A stretch of DNA of 64,000 bases from Sarcocystis neurona (lineage: Eukaryota; Apicomplexa; Conoidasida; Eucoccidiorida; Sarcocystidae): contig KL647301.1 in the NCBI GenBank assembly GCA_000727475.1, positions 947,023 to 1,011,022 of the forward strand. The letters run 5' to 3'. The notes below the pieces were generated by a model. The model made no database searches. It was not told the DNA's origin and saw only the letters and a list, made by a program, of their open reading frames with translations. This document shows positions 1 through 20,044 of the stretch, piece by piece. The position numbers and the translations under genes are program-made. Numbering within the stretch: the stretch's first letter is position 1; the number at the start of each line of letters is the position of its first letter.

Positions 1-639
1 CTTGGGTTGGGAGATGTGGGATATTACCTGACGAGTGAAAGGAGAGAGTGTTCTCCTTCGTCTTCTAATACTTCCTCTACTCCGGTAACTCTAATGTCCC
101 CCACGTGCCCTTGTCCTTTCGTGTCACCATCTCCCCTTGTTGAGAGCGGGGGAACTTTGTCTGCTTCTTCGACGCATCAGCTCGATTTTTACTGGGTGAC
201 CCGTTCAGCGGATTTGATTATAAAAGGAGGAGCCAATTATTCTTGTGCACAAGTCGCCGAAGATATAAAAACCTTTCTTTTGCAGAGTTATCCTGCTCTC
301 TCAACAGCAAACGCGTCTGTAGAAGTTGGAGTTGTAGGCTTAAAGCTTGACAGCGAGCACGAGGACTCTTGCTGCGTGACATTAAACATTGAATTCCCGC
401 AACTTTCGCATGACGGTGCAGGGGATACCACTGGAGAAGATCAGTTCTGTACATCTGTACTAGAAGAAATCCAAAATACTTTCCTGCAGAAGGTGCGAAA
501 TGTTTCGGACCACACGCTGGCCAAAGGCAGCAAACCGGACAGAGTGCGGTTCGGAAAGATCCCACGAAATTTCAAAGGCGCAATCGATATCCCCACTCTG
601 AAAAAAGATTTCCTGGAGTTCCTCAGTAATAATCCGTAG
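1..639 (+). CDS. AMP-binding enzyme (acyl-CoA synthetase-like), C-terminal part, cut by window edge
   Basis: Seen: the frame is open from base 1 to a TAG at 637..639. The first residues carry GDVGYYL, the hinge-side motif of AMP-forming synthetases (usually GDxGxxxxxGxL). About 45 residues of low-complexity Ser/Thr/Pro follow, then TRSADLIIKGGANYS, matching the family pattern R-x-D-[IL]-I-K-x-GG-x-N-[IYV]-S that opens the C-terminal subdomain. Near the end RFGKIPRNFKGAID stands where the family has the catalytic lysine loop; the Lys of NFKGA is the likely adenylation lysine, by inference. Known: this superfamily joins a carboxylate to CoA through an acyl-adenylate. The substrate cannot be told from this fragment. 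The Ser/Thr/Pro insertion is typical of coccidian proteins. The true start lies left of the window. Confidence 0.85.
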   Translation, partial: LGLGDVGYYLTSERRECSPSSSNTSSTPVTLMSPTCPCPFVSPSPLVESGGTLSASSTHQLDFYWVTRSADLIIKGGANYSCAQVAEDIKTFLLQSYPALSTANASVEVGVVGLKLDSEHEDSCCVTLNIEFPQLSHDGAGDTTGEDQFCTSVLEEIQNTFLQKVRNVSDHTLAKGSKPDRVRFGKIPRNFKGAIDIPTLKKDFLEFLSNNP

Positions 640-1101
640 TGCGCAAGTGACAAACGAGTGCGAGGGCGAAGCACCCCAGGGAGAACGTACGATTGCCTGA
701 CCCGTGGTACACACGGTTGGGCGAGGGCGAAGCATCACAAGAATAATGTACGATTGCCAGAGGCGTGGTACATTTAGTTGACAGTTAACAATCGCACAGA
801 GGGTTTTCATTCCTGCATTGTGTTTTCGTGCGCGGTTGAGCGTGAAGTTGAACTCTAATTGTTTTTGGCCGACTACGTGGTGTGTCGAAATATATGAACA
901 GTTACCGCCCCTAAAAAAGCGCTCTCGAAGAGGACCCTCTGGTCCATCCAGAGTCTTCGTTTTACACAGGTGAGTATTTTGGTGTATGAATTGCGTACTG
1001 TGTAACTGCGATTCTGAAGGGAGCACCGTTTTTTGCAGTTTTACTTCACCTATAGCCGCAGCGGCTGCCATACCTCTTTCTATTGTGAATTCTGCCTTTC
1101 C
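640..1101. other. Spacer downstream of the AMP-binding gene
   Basis: No supported gene. The stretch has ordinary complexity and is open on the minus strand across most of its length from an ATG at 1071, whose first residues are MAAAAAIGEVKLQKTV. That may be an exon of the minus-strand candidate just upstream, but no joined model held phase. It also contains the probable 3' end of the plus-strand AMP-binding transcript. Confidence 0.4.
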
Positions 1102-1440
1102 TTACCAACCACCTTCTAAACTGTGACGACGAACGCCCTCAGAGTTCAGCAGAGAAACCAACCACCTCGCTTTGTCCGCCGCCTGCCTGGGTCTGGCGAG
1201 CCGTTGTATGAGCAGTACGCATCCAAACTTGGCAAGGCGTTGAGGTAGGGGCTTGTACACACAGAGTGAGGTAGGTTTCATAGAAAAGGTACATACACCA
1301 AATTTCCCGTCAGCAACAGCCTCGTATTTTTCGTTATATGAGGTACTGGACTGAAACGAAGACCTGCAAACCGTCTGCGTTATGTCATGCATTAGTCTGG
1401 ATGCTATTCGCTTGTTCGTGGCTTCAGCCGACACGTGCAT
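1102..1440 (-). CDS. Candidate exon or small gene, unidentified
   Basis: Seen: 112 codons open from an ATG at 1440 to a TAA at 1102, with a balanced amino-acid composition unlike the repeat-driven frames nearby. It includes RLMHDITQTVCRSSF, YNEKYEAVADGKFGVCTF and three further cysteines. A good donor-like GTAAGG overlaps the stop, so this may be an internal exon rather than a whole gene. Just upstream on the same strand a second open stretch (1449..1898) starts with a hydrophobic, cysteine-rich segment and could be the N-terminal exon. I do not recognise the protein. Secretion is a guess based on the neighbouring hydrophobic segment. It could also be a chance open frame. Confidence 0.33.
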   Translation of the reverse strand: MHVSAEATNKRIASRLMHDITQTVCRSSFQSSTSYNEKYEAVADGKFGVCTFSMKPTSLCVYKPLPQRLAKFGCVLLIQRLARPRQAADKARWLVSLLNSEGVRRHSLEGGW

Positions 1441-1448
1441 CCTTCACA

Positions 1449-1898
1449 TCAAAAGTAGTACAGTCCCACCGTTAGTCGTGTGCTGCCGTCGGCGGGCACC
1501 GCTGACTTTGTCTCTAAAGATGGCTTACTGTAGAAAACGTACGTGTACGCATCACAAAGCAGAACTCGAGAAACTTCCGTTTCACACGGTGTGTCTTCAG
1601 AATCACGCGTTACGTAGCGTCGAACATGCGTGCGTATACCTACGCGCGTACACAAGACACTTTTAGATGTCGATCCGTCTGCAGGCTTAGGATGCACCAC
1701 TGCACAATGATCGGCTAAACAAGGTTTGCCCTTAAGTTCTCCGTTTATAACTTCAATCTCGCAAAAGCGAGTGCGCTGAAGTGTTTGCCACCTGCTAGTA
1801 GCAGCTGCCGTACGGGGTATGATACGTAAAACCTCGCACAAAAGGAAAATAGTGCAGCATGACAAGCAGGTACAAATTAGTTTAGTCGACGTCGCCAA
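1449..1898 (-). other. Candidate N-terminal exon with hydrophobic, Cys-rich start
   Basis: Seen: the minus strand is open for about 150 codons. It begins with a hydrophobic Cys-rich run (LICTCLSCCTIFLLCEVL) that would serve as a signal peptide, followed by FCEIEVINGELKGKPC and DHCAVVHPKPADG. No in-frame ATG precedes the hydrophobic run, so the start must be in another exon or the call is wrong. Possible donors are GTAGGT and GTATAC near 1648..1652; the second is in phase with the open stretch ending at 1102. Confidence 0.28.
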
Positions 1899-2132
1899 GA
1901 AGTCGCCTCAACGACGACACCACAGTCATACACAGCTAGCTGAACTACTGCACGTATGCATATCTCCGAAGCAGTATACACGTTAGTCAACGTATCGTAT
2001 ATCAATTCAGTAAGGCCGCAATGTAGACAAGCCACGAACGATCCAGGAGATTTCAAACGTGATTACTGTCAGCCGCACCAGGAGCTAGACTCGATACAAG
2101 CGTTCCCATACTTCCGCCAACATGAAACGCCA

Positions 2133-3431
2133 ATGCTTCTGTGGCTCCCGCTCTCTTATTTTTGCCTGCAAGCCTACTGCTGTTCGGCACGACGTAAATG
2201 TAGACAATCGGGCGTTGCAGCTGGTTTAAAATAGTTCGAAGGTGCATGTCAGCACTTGGCCTTGCCTGCTAATTTCAGTATCACGGGAAGCGGCTACCTT
2301 GGTCAAGATCGTTCTCATCTTTCACTGCGGCAGTGGCCGGCAGCGGGAACAGGTGTCGCGCCATTGAGAACAGTATAATTTTGAGCAGCGGTTACCGGTG
2401 TAAAGATGAACTGGTGTGTGGCGTAAGGATGTAAAGCTTCGCAGCGCTCGCGCGCCGCAAACCGGAACGTCCGCGGACTGATTTTCTTGCCTGCACCCTT
2501 TCAACTAGTAGCCTTTTGCGAACGCCGTCATGCTTTCCAACGGCAGCAGCTCTACTGTGTAAGCAACGGTACACACCTTGGTGTCACCTTCATGTCAACT
2601 TGACTTGCAGGACGTGCATACATGTTTCTCATCTGTGTCTGTACGCACAAGTCGTGTATGCAATGATGCGGTGCATGGAGCGTACATCGGCTTTTTCGTA
2701 TGTGCAAGCTCCGCAGCCTACACTTGTATGTGTTGTGCTACTAACGTATTTTTATTCGAGAAACACACTGCTCCAACCGTGCTTGCTGTCTTCCTCAGGT
2801 GCAGGGGCACCGTGGAGTTTATAACTACGCGCTGGTGTCGAAAAGTACAGCGAGAGTAGCCCGTTGGTGAAACCCACGCTAAGGCGTGTAGTCCACGTTC
2901 CTTAACTCACAGACACACATTGTACCGGCGTATACCCATACGCACACACATATAGATATGATCGTGAGTGGCCGTTTACAGATGGAACATATACCATCGT
3001 ACAAAAGGACAGATAAAAGTGGGGAGTCTCCTGAGGTGGATTTTGGTAGTTGCGAGCGTGTAAGCGTGCGCCTAAGTGTTAACGCGACAACTCTTCACTT
3101 ACACAGTGGACTACTTCGACCACTGCCATGCCGTGTTTCCCCCGACTTCCTTCCCTGTGGCTCCATCTGCCAGCAAAATTCGTAGAAACAAGACAGCTAA
3201 GGTGAGCTGCATCGACATACAAACTTGCCCGCCTTTTTCTTCCCGACCACAATGACGACGCAGCGACACCGCGCGTGCCTATTACAGTTCTTTTTCCAGG
3301 AAGAAAAACCGGTTCCAGTTCTACCACTACAACTGACTCCAACTGTGCCTGCGGTCTGCCTCAGGGCGGCCACACCATACAGTTTTCACTACGCAAAGAG
3401 AGCAGCAAGCATCATTGCCAGGGCAATGTGA
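2133..3431 (+). CDS. Candidate secreted protein, six small exons, unidentified
   Basis: Predicted join, all phases compatible: 2133..2193, 2279..2352, 2611..2640, 2799..2844, 3107..3201, 3300..3431, giving 145 residues. The first exon starts at an ATG and encodes MLLWLPLSYFCLQAYCCSA, a classic signal peptide. Acceptors are strong, for example TTTCAG, CTTCCTCAG and TTTTTCCAG before the 2nd, 4th and 6th exons. Donors are mixed (GTAAAT, GTGTCG, GTACGC, GTACAG, GTGAGC). Later pieces read like ordinary protein: LVKIVLIFHCGSG, HRGVYNYALVSKMDYFDHC, then a Pro-rich tail ending in IIARAM. I do not recognise the family. Several exons are very short, so some joins may be wrong, but the signal peptide and terminal exons are the better-supported parts. 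Confidence 0.4.
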
Positions 3432-3698
3432 GTGACACTCACGCACACGCCTGTAGCACACATCTCTTCACGCATATACACACATTGTACTGGTGTACAC
3501 ACGCATATATACGCAGAACTACATGTGCACTTATGCATTAGGGGTCGTCACCGGATGTAGAATACACGCCCGAACACGTACACATTCGAAGGATAGAAAA
3601 GAGGGATTGTTCTGGTGTGAATTAAGGTAGGTGCGTCTTGCCAGTTACGTTAGTAGATATGCTGATGCGAGGACTCTTTCCGTAAATGTGCGCATTCC

Positions 3699-4028
3699 TT
3701 AGGGCACTGCGATGCTATGTTCCGCTGACTCTCCTTCCCGCATCTCCAATGTGATCTCCAAGAGAATTTGAAAAAGCGTGACACGGGAGGGGTGAGCCGC
3801 GTTCACGTAACGTTTTCGGCCGGTGTGTTCCTTCCCCATCGCAGTGAAAGGACAGGCAAGCACCGTAGCCTTCTTTAAAGCTGTATATACACCAGATCGA
3901 CCGTGAAAAGAAACTTCTCGACCCCTGGAACGGCTAAATTCTCTAGTACAAAAAAAATTTCGAGCTTCAACAAATGGCTGGAAAGCAGACAGCGAGAGTG
4001 GGGGAGGGAGCGGTGAAATTAGTCGATG
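3699..4028 (-). CDS. Candidate terminal exon of an unidentified gene
   Basis: Seen: directly after a near-perfect splice acceptor (T-rich run, then CTGCTTGCAG, ending at 4029) the minus strand is open for 110 codons to a TAA at 3699. A second strong acceptor, CTGTCTGCTTTCCAG, lies about 45 bases further in and keeps the same frame. The encoded stretch includes EFSRSRGREVSFHG, GKEHTGRKRYVNAAHPS and TLFQILLEITLEMREGES, not repeat-like. Upstream on the same strand are two more protein-like stretches (about 4185..4310 and 4410..4730), which could be earlier exons. I cannot name the product. Confidence 0.35.
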   Translation of the reverse strand, partial: HRLISPLPPPLSLSAFQPFVEARNFFCTREFSRSRGREVSFHGRSGVYTALKKATVLACPFTAMGKEHTGRKRYVNAAHPSRVTLFQILLEITLEMREGESAEHSIAVP

Positions 4029-4750
4029 CTGCAAGCAGAAAAACAAAAATCAACACGAAAAAACGTGACGCTCTTTGTTGCGCGAGACAGTAACAAACAC
4101 GTCTTCGTCTCCTTTCACAAGCAAACGCGGCAATGAACGACACGCCGAACGACAGTGATACTAATTAATGATCTGCACACGCCGGAACTACACGCGAGAG
4201 GGTGCCCACGCACAGCAGGCTTAAGGTAGCGGTGCAGAAGTGCATTTGCCTGCAACTCTTCCACACAGAGCTTCACATTTTCTGAGTCTACAGGCACGCG
4301 CACAGATACGTACCACGCTTTACCGCGCGGTATCCACACGAATACACACACACGTACATATTTATATATATATATACACACACACACACATTTAAGCAAT
4401 ACTCCTGCTCTATGTGTGTCCTTCTGCGAAGGCTCTTTCTATCGTGATGAGGGAGGCACATGTCACCGTGGTCCTCCACTCCGGCATACTGGCATCTCCG
4501 CGTTGACTGTGGCCGTGTGCAGTCAAATAAAATTCCTCAGCCGTGTTGATGCTGACGGGTGCACTTGAAGTACAGAATTTGTCAACTACGAACAAATATC
4601 CAGCACGAAACAAGGAAGGAACAGGCAACTGAACTGTTATACGGACGCAAAGATCCTTTGCTCCTGTGCGGTACCGTCGACGCTCGCTACTTCGAACAGG
4701 CACACATCTGCAGTTGCCGACGGTCCTTCGCACCTAAACAGTAATTTCGC
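4029..4750 (-). other. Possible upstream exons of the 3699..4028 candidate
   Basis: Two minus-strand stretches read as ordinary protein. About 4185..4310 encodes WYVSVRVPVDSENVKLC and VEELQANALLHRYLKPA. About 4410..4730 encodes LCVRITVQLPVPSLFRAGYL and EEFYLTAHGHSQRGDAS. Donor-like GTGACA (after an in-frame ACG) and GTGTGC or GTGCGT could link to the next exon in phase 0, but the start of the 4185..4310 piece only fits phase 1, so a full model could not be closed. A short TA/CA tract at 4350..4390 separates the two. Confidence 0.25.
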
Positions 4751-5428
4751 TCACACGTGAATATTAATCGTAATGAACAGTAGTGCCCACCACGTCGTCA
4801 GAAAGATCAGAATCACATGAAACGTTTACGTACGCAGACTGTTCATACGCTTGTCTCTCTCCTTCTATGACACAGGGACGCCGGAACTCCTGCGGTTCTT
4901 CAGGTGCCACTGGCCGCCTACTGATGATGTCTTATTCCTTACGTCCAAAAGTGGAATTTAATTTTCCGGTGTCAGGTACGTCACTCCGTTGAGATGCAAC
5001 ACATCAAGAAAAACCTTTCCTCTATTCTCTGTCCACTACAAGAGAGCCACGTCGGCCTAGTGGTACCCCGTGAACTGTACGAGTCCGAGAGTAGACGGCG
5101 GGCAAAATGCACCGCTTCAATCGTAGAATTGTAATATACATACATGCACTGCGCAACTCATACTCTTCCCCTGTGACGCGCAGCTTGTGAATGTACACAG
5201 CACTACGTATCACACACACACATATACAGAGAGCAACGTCCTGCTAATCGTCTGCTGCCGATTACGCGTCCGTCTACCTTGGTGGAAGAAGCGTGTCGCC
5301 AGCTCAGGGTGTTTTCACGGCACTGCCTCCGATGTCGTCCGTCTACCTGCGTATCGAAGTACCTCTTCCCTTCATTTGTAGGAAGCCTTGTGTTCCTAAT
5401 CCCCCCTCTCCCCTTTGCCAGTAAGAAC
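4751..5428. other. Spacer 3' of ARF1
   Basis: No supported coding sequence. The stretch holds the probable 3' untranslated region of ARF1 (minus strand) and sequence of ordinary complexity with short TA/CA tracts near 5150..5230. Confidence 0.5.
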
Positions 5429-17000
<11,572 letters not shown>

Positions 17001-17020
17001 GTGCGCCTGCCCTAGATGCA

Positions 17021-17144
17021 GCTGCCAGTGTGGCCGCTGCTGCGGAGGCCAGTGGTGGTTTTAAAAGTTGTGCGTCCTATAGGCTGCCGGTGTGGCCGCT
17101 GCTGCGGAGGCCAGTGGTGGTTTAAAAAGTTGTGCGTCCTACAG
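17021..17144. repeat. 62-bp tandem duplication
   Basis: Two adjacent copies of a 62-base unit (17021..17082 and 17083..17144) begin GCTGCC[A/G]GTGTGGCCGCTG and end GTGCGTCCTA[T/C]AGG. They differ at only a few positions, which suggests a recent duplication at the right edge of the CTG-rich block. Confidence 0.92.
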
Positions 17145-18315
17145 GAACAGAGCAGCCGCTTCATAGGGGGTTCCAACGAGACGCAGGGGAAGTGTTCTGT
17201 ACCGCGTACTACACATTTAATGTTCGTCAAAGCCGTCATTTGCTAAAGTTACACTGGACAATGTCAGTTCGCTACTGAGTTGTGGACACACGATAAAAAT
17301 ACGTGTACGAATCTGTTGTACAAGAATTCACACTGATTCGTATGTATAAAGAGACACACTCTACGGCTTGCATATATGTGTACGTTTCAGCGTATGTACT
17401 CACACGTAGAGGGTGCACGCATAGGTATCAACATGCACACATATTACAAATGATGAAATCGGCGCTGTTGGTTAATCCCACTCGTACCTACAGTATGCTT
17501 ATCTTGATACTAGCTGGCATCTCCCCGGACACTAATGATATACGACATCCTGTTTATACGTTTTAACATATGGATGCGTACACACGTATATATACACGTC
17601 CATATGTATCCCGTTATCTCTCTCTCTCCGTAACTACGCGTGTTGTTTGTGTATCCTTCCGCCGGCGTACACGTTTTAGCTTTGTAGACAAGTAGACAGC
17701 GTATGGAGTGGCCCCTCTTCGCATGCCTGTCGGAGCCGTGGTGTATCTGGCCGTAGACTGCCTACAACTACGTGTGCAGTTGCCCCTCTTTTCATGCCTG
17801 TCGGAACCGTAGTCTACGTAGGCGTAGACTCTCTTACGGTGGAGAAAGGCAATCGCATACACTGAGGATTCTCTGAGTGTCGGAAATTCTTTCGAAGGGG
17901 TAATCTTTCGAGACCATACTCCTTCGCGATATACGTGAAGGCCTCATCGAATGGACTTCACAGGTCTTTGTCTTAATTATGCGCCTAGATCTACGCATAC
18001 AAGTACATGCGTTACGAGAAGGTGCGCGGCTGTAGGGGGCTTACTGCGCCACTATTTGCGCCCACAGAGGACCAAGTGCGTACACATGTACATGTCCGTG
18101 GACCTACGTCTACACACGGAAGTGTGACTGGTCTACGAAGGCAGACTGTCAACAGGAGTGAATACGTAGCTGAATGAAGAGATGAATATCTATGTATCTG
18201 TATCTTTCGTGTAAGAGACGGTTGTCTGTGGCTCGATTGAGGGGTGATGCTGCATACGATGAAAACGCTTGAGGTTGGCTCTTTCGGCCCTGCCCAGTGC
18301 AGGGACCTTGTGCTG
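17145..18315. other. Non-repetitive to TA/CA-rich spacer
   Basis: No supported gene. Around 17700..17830 the phrase GCCCCTCTT[CT][GT]CATGCCTGTCGGA occurs twice about 80 bases apart, a diverged short duplication. The remainder is TA/CA-rich. Confidence 0.5.
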
Positions 18316-19573
18316 TCATCCTTGCAAAAACTCGACATATTCGTCTTGCTGAACAGCGTAGACACCAATCCTCTGCGTGCATTCACATACACTCGTCGGG
18401 ATTCGTAGGTGTTCTGCATGTTCGGTACACGCACCCACCTGCAAACACGCATGTAGGTGTTCTGCAGATTCGGTACACCCACCCACCTTCACACAGGCAT
18501 GTTGTGCACAAAAAGACAAGTAATGCGTATACACGTGCAAAAGTATTTTGGCACGCGCACACGGTTATGACGACTGCCCCGTTCTACACATCTGCGTATG
18601 CATATATATGCCTTACATAGGTTAGTGTGAATGCCTGTACACGCACCTTTGGAATGACGTCCCCGGTTTCTGCTGTTGCCATAGCAGGAGGCGCGCAGCT
18701 GTAGTACTTCAGGGGCGTGCTCTGTCCCGTGGCGACACCAGTTAATTAATAAACGGAGGGAAGCCACCGTTTTCGAACAAACAAGTGGTCACTGCGGCCT
18801 CGGCTCTTCTCTTAACAGCCCGGCCGAACATGAACACACATACGTGTACACGCAGGAGAAATCACTTGTGAGGGAACACTCATGTGCGCACACCCAACGA
18901 TATCTACCTTTGGTATGTTGCACACATCCGCACACACACACGTAGAAGTGCCTACGCTCGTATTCATGTCTTCGAAAACACGCATACACATTACGCACAC
19001 ACAGAGTCATGCATACGTTTTATATCTATGTCGTACTTCATATTTCTATCTACCTCTCAAACTGAGACACTAGATATGACCCAGTTTACGTATGTGTGTG
19101 CAGACCTACTCATCTGCCTGGGTAACCGTTTGCTTATATTCCTGTGTACGCCGAGGTGCCCCCCGTGTCTGCATGTCTAGTCAGATCCTTTGTCAGACAC
19201 ATGTCGCTCTAGCGTTTTGCGTCTGAATGTTGATAGGTAGGCTGATGCATTCGCACGCAGACGCCGTCTGCATGCACGAGCGTGGATGTACACGTGCTTG
19301 TATTCATGCCCGGTCCTATTCGTATCTATGTATTTATACGTGTAGATATACATGTAGCTTATTTCTCTTTGCACGGGCGAGCACACATCCCGGTCTATGT
19401 ATGTAGGTAAACAAGGGTGTTGAATGTGCATGTGCCGTATGTGTATTTGAGTAGAAAATTGTACGTCCGCGTGAACGTAGACATATGTACGCGAGGAAGA
19501 ACGACTGTCCAGGCCTTACGGTGACGGATCCGTGTGGCTGCACGTCTTCTTCTATTTGCCTTGCCGCTGACAT
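18316..19573 (-). CDS. Candidate small protein, three exons, unidentified
   Basis: Predicted join on the minus strand: 19573..19520, 18721..18647, 18372..18316; 186 nt, 61 residues, every junction in phase 0. Donors are ACC|GTAAGG and AAAG|GTGCGT; acceptors are CGGGACAG and TGCACGCAG. Pieces read MSAARQIEEDVQPHGSVT, STPLKYYSCAPPAMATAETG and IGVYAVQQDEYVEFLQG, then TGA. The first exon is open further upstream to 19687, with a Ser/Pro/Ala-rich segment, so the start may be earlier. The gene lies 470 bases beyond the cathepsin C stop on the same strand and could instead be extra 3' exons of that gene if the long last exon is itself spliced. I do not recognise the product. Confidence 0.42.
18405..18500. 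repeat. 48-bp tandem duplication in an intron of the small gene
   Basis: Copies 18405..18452 and 18453..18500 both start GTAGGTGTTCTGCA and continue with TTCGGTACAC[GC]CACCCACC. They lie in the second predicted intron of the 18316..19573 candidate. Confidence 0.9.
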
Positions 19574-20044
19574 TGTTGCGTCCGCTACAAAGTGGCGGTT
19601 GCTGCGCCTCTCTTGCTCCTTGGTTTCTCCAGCGTTAGGGGACGTAGCGGCAGCGGGAGAACTGTCCGGGGAAGCAGGCGAAGTGCCTTACAAAGCTCAA
19701 TTACGTGCGTCTGTCTATGAAGACTGAACTGTGCACAACTTGTCCACACTCACATCCATAAACCCGCTTAGGTACACCGGAACGTACGTACGTATACGGA
19801 TATGCGTACAATTTGTTACACTCTCACATCTCTGAAAACATGTATGTACACCTGAACGTACAGACGTACGCACACACATGCATACACACAAGTACAAGTC
19901 CGCGAACAAGTTGGCATGAGGCGGAAGTTTGGACTACAGCAGTAGCTGCTAGAAGGGAGGGATCGGTAAGCGGGTCGAAATGGAGCCCCTTGCTGACGAA
20001 GGAAGCAGCTAAGACACCAGCGGCGGAAGAGCCGCACTCCGTAC
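19574..20044. other. Spacer 3' of cathepsin C
   Basis: About 470 bases. The right part of 19574..19687 is open on the minus strand in frame with the small gene's first exon (Ser/Pro/Ala-rich). The rest is TA/CG dinucleotide-rich, including a diverged duplication (CACTCACATC and CACTCTCACATCTCT, about 70 bases apart near 19745..19835). Confidence 0.4.
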
